Of a DNA stretch of 41,070 nt, positions 30,149-38,260 are shown piece by piece. A program made the position numbers and the translations under genes. This DNA comes from Nocardioides sp. (GTDB lineage: Bacteria; Actinomycetota; Actinomycetes; Propionibacteriales; Nocardioidaceae), in the NCBI GenBank assembly GCA_025924815.1, contig JAICHQ010000019.1, forward strand, positions 1-41,070. Reading direction: 5' to 3'. The notes under the pieces were generated by a model. The model did no database searches, was not told where the DNA came from, and worked only from the letters and a program-made list of their open reading frames with translations. Every line of letters begins with the position of its first letter. Positions within the stretch are counted from its first letter, which is position 1.

Positions 30149-30765
30149 CGACGTGCCCCCCGCAGCTCGAGCTGGCGCGCGACGTACTTGCCGATCACGT
30201 CGACCTCGAGGTTCACCGCGTCACCCGGCACGCGGAAGCCGAGGGTCGTACGTCGCAGCGTCTCGGGGATCAGGCTGACGGTGAACGACTCCTCGCCGGC
30301 CTCGACGACGGTCAGGCTGACCCCGTCGACGGTGATGGAGCCCTTGTCGACCAGGTAGGGCGCCAGCTCGGCCGGCATCGAGAGAGTGACGACGTCCCAG
30401 TGCTCCCCCGGGTCGCGACGTACGACGTGCCCGACAGCGTCGACGTGGCCCTGCACGAGGTGACCGCCCAGCCGGGTGCCGGCGGTGACGGCCCGCTCCA
30501 GGTTGACCCGGTCCCCGCGCGTGAGTGACCCGAGCCCGGTCTTGGCCAGGGTCTCGGCCATCACGTCGGCCGTCCACGTGTCGGCGGCGACACCGTCGGT
30601 CGAGCCCGTGGAGACCACGGTCAGGCAGACCCCGTTGACCGCGATCGAGTCGCCGAGCCCGACGTCCTCGAGCACGCTCGCGGCGCGAACGGTCAGCCGG
30701 ACCGCGTCCGACTGCCGCTCCAGCGCCTCCACGGTGCCGAGCTCCTCGACGATCCCGGTGAACAT
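30145..30765 (-). CDS. ribE: Riboflavin synthase, alpha chain
   Basis: Dismutates two lumazines into riboflavin. The 206-residue product has two lumazine-binding repeats: [15 protein letters not shown] with [12 protein letters not shown], then [15 protein letters not shown] with [15 protein letters not shown]. Compared with my recollection of the M. tuberculosis enzyme, about five extra residues (within [13 protein letters not shown], near 55-67) lie between two strands of the first barrel. These are encoded by dispersed repeat copy c. Its ATG overlaps the ribD stop (TGATG). Confidence 0.95.
   Translation of the reverse strand: MFTGIVEELGTVEALERQSDAVRLTVRAASVLEDVGLGDSIAVNGVCLTVVSTGSTDGVAADTWTADVMAETLAKTGLGSLTRGDRVNLERAVTAGTRLGGHLVQGHVDAVGHVVRRDPGEHWDVVTLSMPAELAPYLVDKGSITVDGVSLTVVEAGEESFTVSLIPETLRRTTLGFRVPGDAVNLEVDVIGKYVARQLELRGARR
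30593..30620. repeat. Dispersed repeat family 1, copy c (inside ribE)
   Basis: On the minus strand the half-sites are GGTCTCCAC and CTCGACCGAC, 3 bases apart; one difference from consensus. It is in frame and encodes VSTGSTDGV in the first RibE domain. Confidence 0.65.
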
Positions 30766-31847
30766 CAGTCGGTTCCTCTCGTGGTCACGCCGACCCGCTC
30801 GCCTGACGGGGTCGGCCGGCTCATGGTGATGCGTACGTCGACGTCGTCACCGGCGTTCAGGGGCTCCAGGACGGTCACGTCGGTGACGGTGAGGTGCAGC
30901 GCATCGGTGATCGTGGCGATTCCCAGGTCGTCCACGGCCGACCGCCCTGCGCCGAGCAGCATCGGGGCGACGTAGGCGATGACCTCGTCGACGAGGCCGG
31001 CCGCGAGGAACGCCGCGGCCAGGGTCGGACCTCCTTCGAGCAGGACGTGCTGCCGGTCGAGGGCGAACAGGTCCTTCAGGGCCGCCTCGGGGTCGCGGGT
31101 GCGAAGGTGGACGGACCCGGCGGCGGCGTCGAAGATCCGGCGGCCGGGATCCAGGTCACGCTCGCCCATCACGGCACGGAGGGGCTGCCGGGCGAGCGGA
31201 CGTCCCTCGGCGTCGCGTGCGGTCAGGTGCGGGTCGTCGACCACGACGGTGTTGCTGCCGACCAGCATCGTGTCGACCAACGTGCGGAGGCGGTGACCGT
31301 CCAGCCGCGCCGCCGGACTCGAGACCCAGCGGCTGGTGCCGTCGGCGGCCGCACTGCGTCCGTCGATCGTCGTGGCGAGCTTCCAGGTGACGAAGGGCCG
31401 GCCGTGCTCGACGGCGAAGGTCCAGACCCGGTTGAGCTCACGGGCCTCGTCGGCGAGCAGTCCCGTCTCCACCTGCACCCCGGCGGACCGCAGGGTCGCG
31501 GCGCCGCCCTCCGCGACCGGGTTGGTGTCGCGCTGGCCGACCACCACGCGGCGCACGCCGGCCCGGATCAGCGCCTCGGCGCAGGGGCCCGTGCGGCCGG
31601 TGTGGTTGCACGGCTCGAGGGTGACCACGGCGGTCGCTCCGCGAGCGGCGTCACCGACGAGAGCCAGCGCCTCCACCTCTGCGTGCGGTGTCCCGGCGCC
31701 CCGGTGGAAGCCCTCGGCGAGGGTCCGGCCGTCGGCGCCCAGCAGCACGCAGCCCACGCGCGGGTTGGGACCGAGGGGTACGCCCGGGCTCGCGGCCAGC
31801 GCGAGGGCGCGGCGCATCGCCGACAGCTCCGTGTCGCTGGTGGTCAT
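30765..31847 (-). CDS. ribD: Bifunctional pyrimidine deaminase / reductase
   Basis: Second and third steps of riboflavin synthesis. 360 residues. The deaminase domain (1-150) carries the zinc signature HAEVEAL and LEPCNHTGRTGPCAEAL. The reductase domain (about 150-350) has FVTWKLATTIDGRSAA and HVLLEGGPTLAAAFLAAGLVDE. First gene behind the FMN riboswitch. ATG 31847 has GAAGGA upstream. Confidence 0.96.
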   Translation of the reverse strand: MTTSDTELSAMRRALALAASPGVPLGPNPRVGCVLLGADGRTLAEGFHRGAGTPHAEVEALALVGDAARGATAVVTLEPCNHTGRTGPCAEALIRAGVRRVVVGQRDTNPVAEGGAATLRSAGVQVETGLLADEARELNRVWTFAVEHGRPFVTWKLATTIDGRSAAADGTSRWVSSPAARLDGHRLRTLVDTMLVGSNTVVVDDPHLTARDAEGRPLARQPLRAVMGERDLDPGRRIFDAAAGSVHLRTRDPEAALKDLFALDRQHVLLEGGPTLAAAFLAAGLVDEVIAYVAPMLLGAGRSAVDDLGIATITDALHLTVTDVTVLEPLNAGDDVDVRITMSRPTPSGERVGVTTRGTD

Positions 31848-31889
31848 CGCGTCCTTCGGATCCGCTCACGGATTCCGGGGCGCGGTGCG

Positions 31890-31924
31890 GGCTCGTGGTC
31901 TCGACTCCGCTCGACCGACGAGCC
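31890..31924 (-). promoter_or_regulatory. Hairpin between the FMN aptamer and ribD (possible expression platform)
   Basis: GGCTCGT (31890-31896) plus GGTC pairs with GACC plus ACGAGCC (31918-31924), one bulged base, 12-base loop: about 11 bp. It lies between the end of the aptamer (31933) and ribD (31847), where a switching stem would be expected. Its inner part is dispersed repeat family 1 copy d (31895-31922). A partner antiterminator was not identified. Confidence 0.5.
31895..31922. repeat. Dispersed repeat family 1, copy d (rib leader)
   Basis: Plus strand GGTCTCGAC, 4 bases, CTCGACCGAC; half-sites exact, spacer one base longer than in the other copies. Confidence 0.6.
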
Positions 31925-31932
31925 GGACACCT

Positions 31933-32072
31933 GCGTGCGCTTCCCATCCGGACTTTGACCGTCGGTCCAGGAGTTGCACCTGGTCAACCGGTCACTGGCG
32001 GTGACCGGGTCGCGGACTCCTGAGCGAACTCAGTCACCGCCGGTGCGGAGTTTCACCGCCCCCAGAGCACGC
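31933..32072 (-). ncRNA. FMN riboswitch (RFN element)
   Basis: On the minus strand the conserved blocks are visible in order: GGGGGCGGTGAAACTCCGC, CACCGGCGGT, GAGTCCGCGACCC, TTGACCAGGTGCAACTCC, GACCGACGGT and AAAGTCCGGATGGGAAG. P1 forms between GCGTGC (32072-32067) and GCACGC (31938-31933). It precedes ribD-ribE-ribM-ribBA-ribH and will shut the operon off when FMN is plentiful. Mechanism (termination or start-site blocking) is not settled. Confidence 0.95.
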
Positions 32073-32097
32073 GAGCACTTGGCTCTTGCTGCCACCC

Positions 32098-32103
32098 AGC
32101 CTA
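32098..32103 (-). promoter_or_regulatory. Candidate -10 (TAGGCT) of the rib operon
   Basis: TAGGCT lies about 25 bases upstream of the aptamer start and 35 bases after the rpe stop. This placement would begin the transcript just before the aptamer. No strong -35. Confidence 0.4.
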
Positions 32104-32137
32104 CGCCCGGCCGGGTGGCCGCGGGACATGGCATCCG

Positions 32138-32806
32138 TCACGCACGTCCGGCCGTCGCGCCCGCGCGGTCGCGCAGTGCCGCGACCATCGCGTCGGGGTC
32201 GTCGGCGTCGAAGACCGCGGAGCCGGCAACGAACACGTCAGCGCCGGCCTCGGCGCAGCGCTCGATCGTCTCGAGCGACACGCCGCCGTCGACCTGGAGC
32301 CACGTCTGGACGCCGTGCTTGTCCATCAGGGCGCGGGCGCGGCGGATCTTGGGCAGGCAGAGGTCGAGGAACTTCTGCCCACCGAACCCGGGCTCCACGG
32401 TCATGATCAGCACCATGTCCAGCTCGGGCAGCAGGTCCTCGTAGGGCTCGATCGGGGTCGCCGGCCGGAGCGCCATGCTCGCGCGCGCGCCCTGCCGACG
32501 GATCTCGCGGGCCAGCCGGACCGGAGCCGCGGCTGCCTCGACGTGGAAGGTGACGCTGCCGGCCCCGGCCTCGACGTACGCCGCGGCGTGGCGGTCGGGC
32601 TCGGTGATCATCAGGTGGGCGTCGACGGGCACCGGGCTCGCCCCCACGAGCGACTCGACCATGCGAGGCCCGAAGGTCAGGTTGGGCACGAAGTGGTTGT
32701 CCATCACGTCGACGTGGATCCAGTCGGAGCCGGGGACGCGCGCCACCTCCGCGCCGAGGTCCGCGAAGTCGGCGGTCAGGATGCTCGGGGTGATCTGGAT
32801 GGCCAC
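32138..32806 (-). CDS. rpe: Ribulose-phosphate 3-epimerase
   Basis: Pentose-phosphate enzyme interconverting ribulose 5-phosphate and xylulose 5-phosphate; supplies ribulose 5-phosphate, also the RibB substrate of the adjacent rib operon. 222-residue TIM barrel with [47 protein letters not shown] and LQVDGGV, giving the two catalytic Asp and metal His residues. GTG 32806 lies 6 bases after TACGCT, so probably leaderless. Confidence 0.96.
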   Translation of the reverse strand: MAIQITPSILTADFADLGAEVARVPGSDWIHVDVMDNHFVPNLTFGPRMVESLVGASPVPVDAHLMITEPDRHAAAYVEAGAGSVTFHVEAAAAPVRLAREIRRQGARASMALRPATPIEPYEDLLPELDMVLIMTVEPGFGGQKFLDLCLPKIRRARALMDKHGVQTWLQVDGGVSLETIERCAEAGADVFVAGSAVFDADDPDAMVAALRDRAGATAGRA

Positions 32807-32812
32807 GGCGTC

Positions 32813-32818
32813 AGCGTA
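32813..32818 (-). promoter_or_regulatory. Candidate -10 (TACGCT) of rpe
   Basis: TACGCT on the minus strand is 6 bases before the GTG of rpe, in the 24-base gap after the RelA/SpoT-domain gene. Leaderless placement. Confidence 0.4.
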
Positions 32819-32830
32819 GGTGCTCGCGCG

Positions 32831-33898
32831 TCAGGGGGTGAGCTTCTCGAGCCGGGTCTGCAAGGCAGCGGCACGGTGCGCATTGCCGTGGAGCGCGACG
32901 TAGCGCTGTCCGTACGTCGCCAGCAGGGCGTCGTCGAGCCGGCGTACGGCGCCGGGCGGGTAGCGGTAGTCCATCCGGGCGAGGATCGTCGCCTCGTCGG
33001 TGGCGCGGAGCACGTCGCCGAGCTCGTCGAGAGAGGTGATCCCGAGCTCGAGCAGGAGCCCGGAGACCCACGCGTAGTGGTCGCTGCGGGACCAGCCGGC
33101 GTCGGCGTACTGCCCGGCCAGGAACGCCGCCAGCTCGCGGGCGTCGAGCCGCGGGTCGTCGTCGCTCGCGGAGGCGGGCAGATGGTCGCCCGACCGCGCG
33201 GGCGCCCGCAGCCGGTCGCGGATGGTGGCGAACTCCTGGTCGGCCAGCTCCAGCAGACCCGCCGCGAGGGTGAACCGGCGGTCGAAGTCGTGGGTGTGCT
33301 CGGCCGGCACGGTGCCCTTGTAGCGGATGTCGTGCTCGAACTCCGCCCACGCGTGCTGCAGCACCGTGCGGATCTGCACCTGCACGTTCCGGCCGAGCAG
33401 GTGGGCGTATGCCGGCTGCCCCTCCCGGGCCGCGTCCAGCACGATCTGCAGATGACGGCTGGCATACCCGAACCGGCCCTCGCTCGCGGTCTCGCGCCCG
33501 AGGTCGCGGTCGTCGGCGACCACGACCTGGTCGGCCAGCAGGTCGGCGACCGCTGCGACGTCGTCGCGCACGTAGGTGATCACTCGCACGCCCAGCTGGT
33601 CGCCGATCTCGCGCAGCGGGTCGGTGTACAGCCGCACGCCGTCGCGCGACCTGGTGGCCTTCTCGGCGAACGAGGCGACCGACTTGGTCCGGCCCGAGAT
33701 CGTGAGGTAGTTGATCCCGGCCTCGTCGAGCACGCTGGTCACCAGCTGCACCGCCTCCGCACCGGCGAGCACGAGGTCGTCGTGGGCGGCTGCGTACGTC
33801 GCGACGGCGGCCTGTGCGGGATCCTCGGGGTCGACCGGCTCGCCGGGCTCGCCGGGGGCGCCGCCCGGACGGTTCGCGAGGTCGAGGGGCTCCGTCAT
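32831..33898 (-). CDS. RelA/SpoT-domain protein (alarmone synthetase-like), Glu-to-Gln at active site
   Basis: 355 residues. A short Pro/Glu-rich N-terminus leads into a (p)ppGpp-synthetase domain (about 50-205) without an HD hydrolase or regulatory TGS/ACT domains. Conserved: GRTKSVASFAEKATR (69-83), the Mg Asp in REIGDQLGVRVI (D100), GYASRH (144-149), and RTVLQHAWAEFEHDI. The position of the catalytic Glu of E-x-Q-I-R-T is Gln (Q173, QVQIRT), so alarmone synthesis may be weak or absent, or the chemistry altered. The C-terminal 150 residues are helical and unrecognised. It overlaps the LigD-type polymerase gene by ATGA. Confidence 0.85.
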   Translation of the reverse strand: MTEPLDLANRPGGAPGEPGEPVDPEDPAQAAVATYAAAHDDLVLAGAEAVQLVTSVLDEAGINYLTISGRTKSVASFAEKATRSRDGVRLYTDPLREIGDQLGVRVITYVRDDVAAVADLLADQVVVADDRDLGRETASEGRFGYASRHLQIVLDAAREGQPAYAHLLGRNVQVQIRTVLQHAWAEFEHDIRYKGTVPAEHTHDFDRRFTLAAGLLELADQEFATIRDRLRAPARSGDHLPASASDDDPRLDARELAAFLAGQYADAGWSRSDHYAWVSGLLLELGITSLDELGDVLRATDEATILARMDYRYPPGAVRRLDDALLATYGQRYVALHGNAHRAAALQTRLEKLTP

Positions 33899-34890
33899 GA
33901 CTGCTCCTCCGCGCTGTCGCCGTCCCCGCGACCGGTGGTCGAGGTGAGGCCGTTCGCCTCGTCACGGTCGGCCCACTCCCGCAGCGGCTCGAGGTCGAAG
34001 ACGTGGTCGTCGATGTCCTCGTGCAGGTCGCCGATCTCGGCGAACCGCCCCGGGACCGTACGGATCGTGAAGTCGTGGGGGTCGACGTCGTCGATCTCGT
34101 CCCAGCGCACGGGCGTCGAGACCCGAGCGTCAGGGACGCCACGCACCGAGTACGCCGCGGCCATGGTGTGGTCGCGGGCGTTCTGGTTGTAGTCGACGAA
34201 CAGGTGACGGGGGTCCCGGTCCTTGCGCCACCACAGTGTGGTCACGTCGTCGGGCATCCGGCGCTCGACCTCGCGCGCGAAGGCCAGCGCTGCACGGCGT
34301 ACCTCCTGGTGGCCGTGGTCAGGCTTGATGCGGACGTAGACGTGCAGGCCGGAGCCCCCGCTGGTCTTGGGGTAGCCGACCGCGCCGAGCTCGTCGAGGA
34401 TCTGGTGGACCACTGCGGCCACGCGCTGTACCTGCGGGAAGTCGCTCTGCGGACCCGGGTCCAGGTCGATGCGCCACTCGTCGGGCCTCTCGGGGTCCTC
34501 ACGGCGGCTGTTCCAGGGGTGGAACTCGACCGTCGACATCTGGACCGCCCAGACGACGGCGCCGAGCTCGGTCACGCACAGCTCGTCGGCGTACCGGTTC
34601 CAGCGCGGGAAGTGGAGCCGCACGGTCTCGACCCAGTCGGGCGCGCCGGAGGGGATCCGCTTCTGGTGCACCTTGTCGCCCGACAGCCCGGTGGGGAACC
34701 GGTGCAGCATCGTCGGCCGCTCGAACAGGGCGTTGACGATGCCGGGCCCGACGCTGAGGTAGTAGTGGACCAGGTCGAGCTTGGTGGCGCCGCTCTCCCC
34801 CGACTTCTGGGGAGGGAAGTACACCCGCTCCGGGTTGGTCACCTTGACCACCCGGTTGTCCACCTCGATCTCCACGAACGGCGACGCCAT
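33895..34890 (-). CDS. Stand-alone LigD-type polymerase (archaeo-eukaryotic primase fold)
   Basis: 331 residues equivalent to the polymerase domain of LigD, which in NHEJ fills gaps and adds ribonucleotides at breaks. Metal-binding acidic residues D142 and D144 (RIDLDPGPQ) and D233 (HLFVDYNQN) are present, as are TSGGSGLHVYV and the RDHTMAAAYSVRG nucleotide segment. No nuclease or ligase domain is fused and no Ku gene is in the window. A Ser/Thr/Asp-rich tail ends the protein. TAGCGT lies 6 bases before the ATG. It forms a translationally coupled pair with the RelA/SpoT-domain gene, inserted between rsmB and rpe. Confidence 0.9.
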   Translation of the reverse strand: MASPFVEIEVDNRVVKVTNPERVYFPPQKSGESGATKLDLVHYYLSVGPGIVNALFERPTMLHRFPTGLSGDKVHQKRIPSGAPDWVETVRLHFPRWNRYADELCVTELGAVVWAVQMSTVEFHPWNSRREDPERPDEWRIDLDPGPQSDFPQVQRVAAVVHQILDELGAVGYPKTSGGSGLHVYVRIKPDHGHQEVRRAALAFAREVERRMPDDVTTLWWRKDRDPRHLFVDYNQNARDHTMAAAYSVRGVPDARVSTPVRWDEIDDVDPHDFTIRTVPGRFAEIGDLHEDIDDHVFDLEPLREWADRDEANGLTSTTGRGDGDSAEEQS

Positions 34891-34896
34891 GCGGCC

Positions 34897-34902
34897 ACGC
34901 TA
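34897..34902 (-). promoter_or_regulatory. Candidate -10 (TAGCGT) of the LigD-polymerase pair
   Basis: TAGCGT is 6 bases upstream of ATG 34890 on the minus strand, suggesting a leaderless two-gene transcript. Confidence 0.4.
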
Positions 34903-34918
34903 TCCAGCGGGACGGCCC

Positions 34919-34973
34919 CGTGGCGGTGCGCGAGCCACGTTTCGCGGCGCGGGAAGGGTGGATGTCCCACCGC
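34919..34973. repeat. Palindromic repeat family 2, element B
   Basis: GGCGGTG (34922-34928) pairs with CACCGCC (34968-34974), and CCAC (34935-34938) with GTGG (34958-34961). The core CCACGTTTCG matches element A in inverse orientation. It lies in the 106-base gap between the polymerase start and the rsmB stop. Confidence 0.65.
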
Positions 34974-34988
34974 CCGGGCGTGCCCGGG
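34973..34988 (-). terminator. Hairpin directly after rsmB
   Basis: CCCGGGC (34973-34979) and GCCCGGG (34982-34988) form a 7-bp stem with a 2-base gap, 9 bases beyond the rsmB stop. It probably ends the def-fmt-yjbR-rsmB transcript. Confidence 0.45.
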
Positions 34989-34996
34989 GCCGCAGG

Positions 34997-36355
34997 TCAG
35001 CGGGGTCGGAGCAGGGCCAGGAACATCGCGTCGGTGTCGTGGCGGTGGGGCCACAGCTGCGCGGTGCCCTCGAGCGGCCCGTCGCAGCGGGGTACGTCGG
35101 CGCGGAGCCCGGCCGCGGCGGTGAGCAGGGGCCGGACGTCACCGAGCGTCACGTCGTCGCGATCGACGAGGACCGAGCCGACGAGGTCACCGGTCTCGGC
35201 CCGCACCGGCGAACAGGTCGCGTAGAGCACCACGCCGCCGGGCCGGACGAGGGCGAGCGCCCGGTCGACGAGCGCCAGCTGGAGCGGCACGAGGGCGCGG
35301 AGATCCTCGGGCCGCCGCCGCCAGCGCGCCTCCGGGCGCCGACGGAGCGCACCCAGGCCGGTGCACGGCGCGTCGACCAGCACCCGATCGAAGGACCCGA
35401 CCGGCCACGGGGGCGCCGTCCCGTCCTCGACCGTGACGGTCTCGACGCCGGGCGGGGCCGGCCGGGCGGGGTCGAGACCGAGTGCGCGGCGTACCAGCTC
35501 GGCGCGGTGGGGCAGGACCTCGTTGGCGACCAGTCGCGCCCCTCTCCCTGCCGCGAGCGCGGCCAGCAGCGCCGCCTTGCCGCCCGGGCCGGCGCAGAGG
35601 TCGAGCCAGCGCTCGTCGGCGCCCTCGACCGGTGCTGCCGCCAGGGCGTGGGCGACCAGCTGCGACCCCTCGTCCTGCACCCCCGCGCGACCCTCCGACA
35701 CGGCGGGAACGGCCGCCGGACTGCCGCCCGAGGAGACCACGCCGTACGGCGAGAAGGTCGTCGGCTCCCCCGGCAGCTCCGCGACCGTCGAGCGCCCCGG
35801 CCACGCCACCAGCGTGACAGCCGGAGGCTCGTTGTCGGCGGCGAGCAGGGAGTCGATCTCCTCGGCGCCGACGGCGTCGGTCAGGGCGTCGACGACCCAC
35901 TCGGGATGGGAGAAGCGCGTCGACCGGTCGGCGTCCACCCCGTCGAGCCAGCTCTCCAGGTCGTGGGCCGACACCCGCCGCAGCACGGCGTTGACGAACC
36001 CGGCCGGGCCGGGTCCGACCTCCGAGCGCACCAGGTCGACGCTCGTGCTGATCGCGGCGTGCGGTGCGACCCGCATCCCCAGCAGCTGGTGACACCCGAG
36101 CCGCAGCACGTCGAGGACCTTGGCCTGCGTGCCGGCGAGCGGGCGGTCGATGCACGCGGCGAGGATCGCGTCGTAGGTGCCCTGCCGCCGGATCGTGCCC
36201 GCGACCAGCTCCGTCGCGAACGCCGCGTCACGGCCGTCCAACCGGTACTTGCCCAGCAGGTGCGGCAGGACGAGGTTGGTGTAGGCGCCCTTCACCCGCA
36301 CCGCCTTCATCGCCTCGAACGCCGCCCGGCGGGCCGGGTCGGGCTTCGCGCTCAC
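34997..36355 (-). CDS. rsmB: 16S rRNA m5C967 methyltransferase
   Basis: 452 residues: N-terminal NusB-like RNA-binding domain (about 5-140, AVRVKGAYTNLVLPHLL) and C-terminal Rossmann methyltransferase. AdoMet-binding LDLCAGPGGKAALLAALA, catalytic DAPCTGLGALRRRPEARWRR and second Cys YATCSPVRAETGDLV are intact. GTG 36355 overlaps the previous stop (GTGA). Normal place after fmt. Confidence 0.95.
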   Translation of the reverse strand: MSAKPDPARRAAFEAMKAVRVKGAYTNLVLPHLLGKYRLDGRDAAFATELVAGTIRRQGTYDAILAACIDRPLAGTQAKVLDVLRLGCHQLLGMRVAPHAAISTSVDLVRSEVGPGPAGFVNAVLRRVSAHDLESWLDGVDADRSTRFSHPEWVVDALTDAVGAEEIDSLLAADNEPPAVTLVAWPGRSTVAELPGEPTTFSPYGVVSSGGSPAAVPAVSEGRAGVQDEGSQLVAHALAAAPVEGADERWLDLCAGPGGKAALLAALAAGRGARLVANEVLPHRAELVRRALGLDPARPAPPGVETVTVEDGTAPPWPVGSFDRVLVDAPCTGLGALRRRPEARWRRRPEDLRALVPLQLALVDRALALVRPGGVVLYATCSPVRAETGDLVGSVLVDRDDVTLGDVRPLLTAAAGLRADVPRCDGPLEGTAQLWPHRHDTDAMFLALLRPR

Positions 36356-36777
36356 AGCTCGCCCGCGAGGAACCGCTTGGCCAGCGACCTCGGGGCCACC
36401 GCCAGCCACGCCTCGGTGAGCACCTCGCGCAGCTCCTCGACGTCGAGCTCGCCGACGCGGCTGCGTGCCAGCAGCACGGCGTTGTGGTTGCGGAAGTGGT
36501 CGATGGTGAAGAACGGTCCCGGCGCCTCGACCAGGGCGGCCTTGTCGCCGGCGTCGGCGGTGCGGATCACCAGGAGATCCTGGTACTCCTCGCCCGTCTC
36601 CGGGTCAACCGCGTCGTGGCGAGGGGCACGCGCGAGCACGAAGCCGCGCGGCTTCGGCTTCTGCCGGACCAGGTACGTCGGGCGGTCACCCCACGACGTA
36701 CCCAGCTCGACCTCGGGCAGCGCCCTGCAGATCGCGTCGATGTCGGCGATGCGGGCACGGCGCGGAGAGCGGCTCAC
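36352..36777 (-). CDS. MmcQ/YjbR-family DNA-binding protein
   Basis: 141 residues matching the CyaY-like YjbR domain, with features [46 protein letters not shown] and a C-terminal helix ([24 protein letters not shown]). Function unknown. It is inserted between fmt and rsmB with 4-base overlaps (GTGA) on both sides, so it is tightly coupled to these translation genes. Confidence 0.88.
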   Translation of the reverse strand: MSRSPRRARIADIDAICRALPEVELGTSWGDRPTYLVRQKPKPRGFVLARAPRHDAVDPETGEEYQDLLVIRTADAGDKAALVEAPGPFFTIDHFRNHNAVLLARSRVGELDVEELREVLTEAWLAVAPRSLAKRFLAGEL

Positions 36778-37703
36778 TCCAGCACCTCCCCTCCGGTCAG
36801 TCGGAGGCCACGGGCCCAGTCGGCGGCGGGCATCGCTCGCTTGCCGACCGCCTGCACGTCGCCCAGGCGCAGGGCAGCGGTGCCGGTGCCGACCACGACG
36901 GCGGCCTTCCCCGCGACGATCTCTCCCGGCGGGAGCCGGCCGTCGGCAGGCGTGAGCGGTCCGAGCTTCACCCGCTCCCCGGCGTACGTCGTCCAGGCGC
37001 CGGGCGCCGGCGTGCAGGCCCGCACCTGCCGGTCGATCGACGCGGAGGCCTGGGTCCAGTCGACCCGGGCGTCGGCCACGGTGATCTTCGGGGCGAACGA
37101 CACGTCGTCGCCGGCCTGGGGGCGGGCCTCGAGCGAACCGTCCGCGAGGCCGTCGAGGGTGGCCACGAGAAGCTCGGCCCCGCCCTCGGCCAGGCGCCCG
37201 AGGAGGTCACCGGCGGTGTCGTCAGGCCGGATCGTCTCGGTCATCACGCCGTACGTCGGGCCGGCGTCGAGCTCCTGGACGATCCGGAACGTCGTCGCGC
37301 CGGTGACGTCGTCCCCGGCCCAGATCGACCGCTGCACCGGGGCGGCTCCCCGCCACGCCGGCAGCAACGAGAAGTGCAGGTTGACCCAGCCGTGGGGCGG
37401 GATGTCGAGGGCCGACGGGGGCAACAGCGCGCCGTAGGCCACCACGGGGCAGACGTCGGGTGCCAGCTCGCGCAGCGCCGCCTGGAAGTCGGCATCGCGC
37501 GGATGTCGCGGCTTGAGGATGGGGACGCCGAGCGCCACGGCGGCCTCTGCCACGGGCGAACCGGCGAGCCGACGTCCGCGGCCGGTGGGGGCGTCGGGGC
37601 GGGTGACCACGCCGACCAGGTCGTGACCGGAAACGGCGACCGCGTGCAGCGACGGCAGGGCCGCCTCGGGAGTGCCGGCGAAGACGACCCGCAGGCCATT
37701 CAC
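36774..37703 (-). CDS. fmt: Methionyl-tRNA formyltransferase
   Basis: Formylates initiator Met-tRNA. 309 residues. The N-terminal formyltransferase domain begins [18 protein letters not shown] and carries the catalytic [15 protein letters not shown] (N..H..D set) and [15 protein letters not shown]. The C-terminal domain includes [14 protein letters not shown] 37703 overlaps the def stop (GTGA); the upstream extension lies in def. Confidence 0.96.
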   Translation of the reverse strand: MNGLRVVFAGTPEAALPSLHAVAVSGHDLVGVVTRPDAPTGRGRRLAGSPVAEAAVALGVPILKPRHPRDADFQAALRELAPDVCPVVAYGALLPPSALDIPPHGWVNLHFSLLPAWRGAAPVQRSIWAGDDVTGATTFRIVQELDAGPTYGVMTETIRPDDTAGDLLGRLAEGGAELLVATLDGLADGSLEARPQAGDDVSFAPKITVADARVDWTQASASIDRQVRACTPAPGAWTTYAGERVKLGPLTPADGRLPPGEIVAGKAAVVVGTGTAALRLGDVQAVGKRAMPAADWARGLRLTGGEVLE

Positions 37704-38248
37704 AGACCGAGCCCGCCGGTCGGGTGCGGCGAGACCTTGACCGTCGGCGATCCGGCCAGCCCGAACCACTGCGACTCGCGGATCTCTCGCATCGCCTGCT
37801 TGCGCAGCTCGGGCGTGAGGCGGTCGATGAACAGGATCCCGTCGAGATGGTCCGTCTCGTGCTGGATCGCGCGGGCGAGCACGTCGCTGCCCTCGATCGT
37901 GACCGGCTCACCGTGCAGGTCGAACCCCTTCGCCACCACCGAGAGGGCGCGGCGACAGTCGACGGCGATGCCCGGGATCGACAGGCAGCCCTCGTCGCCG
38001 TCCTGCATCTCCTGCGACAGGTCGAGGACCGGGTTGACCAGATGGCCGACGTCGCCCTCGACGTACCAGGTGAACACCCGCAGGCCGACGCCGATCTGCG
38101 GCGCGGCGAGCCCCGCGCCGGGAGCCTCGAGCATGGTGTCGGTGAGGTCCTCGACGAGCCGGCGGAGCTCCTTGTCGAAGTCGACGACCTCGATCGCCTG
38201 GGTGCGCAGAATCGGGTCGCCGAGAAGGCGGATCGGCTGGATGGCCAC
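37700..38248 (-). CDS. def: Peptide deformylase
   Basis: Removes the formyl group from new proteins. 182 residues with all three metal-site motifs: GAGLAAPQ (44-51), EGCLS (86-90, Cys metal ligand) and HETDH (130-134). The C-terminal tail ([10 protein letters not shown]) is longer than in E. coli. GTG 38248 follows TAGACT by 6 bases, so leaderless. First gene of def-fmt-yjbR-rsmB. Confidence 0.96.
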   Translation of the reverse strand: MAIQPIRLLGDPILRTQAIEVVDFDKELRRLVEDLTDTMLEAPGAGLAAPQIGVGLRVFTWYVEGDVGHLVNPVLDLSQEMQDGDEGCLSIPGIAVDCRRALSVVAKGFDLHGEPVTIEGSDVLARAIQHETDHLDGILFIDRLTPELRKQAMREIRESQWFGLAGSPTVKVSPHPTGGLGL

Positions 38249-38254
38249 GCCGCG

Positions 38255-38260
38255 AGTCTA
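38255..38260 (-). promoter_or_regulatory. Candidate -10 (TAGACT) of def-fmt-yjbR-rsmB
   Basis: TAGACT 6 bases upstream of the GTG start of def on the minus strand. Leaderless arrangement. Confidence 0.45.
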
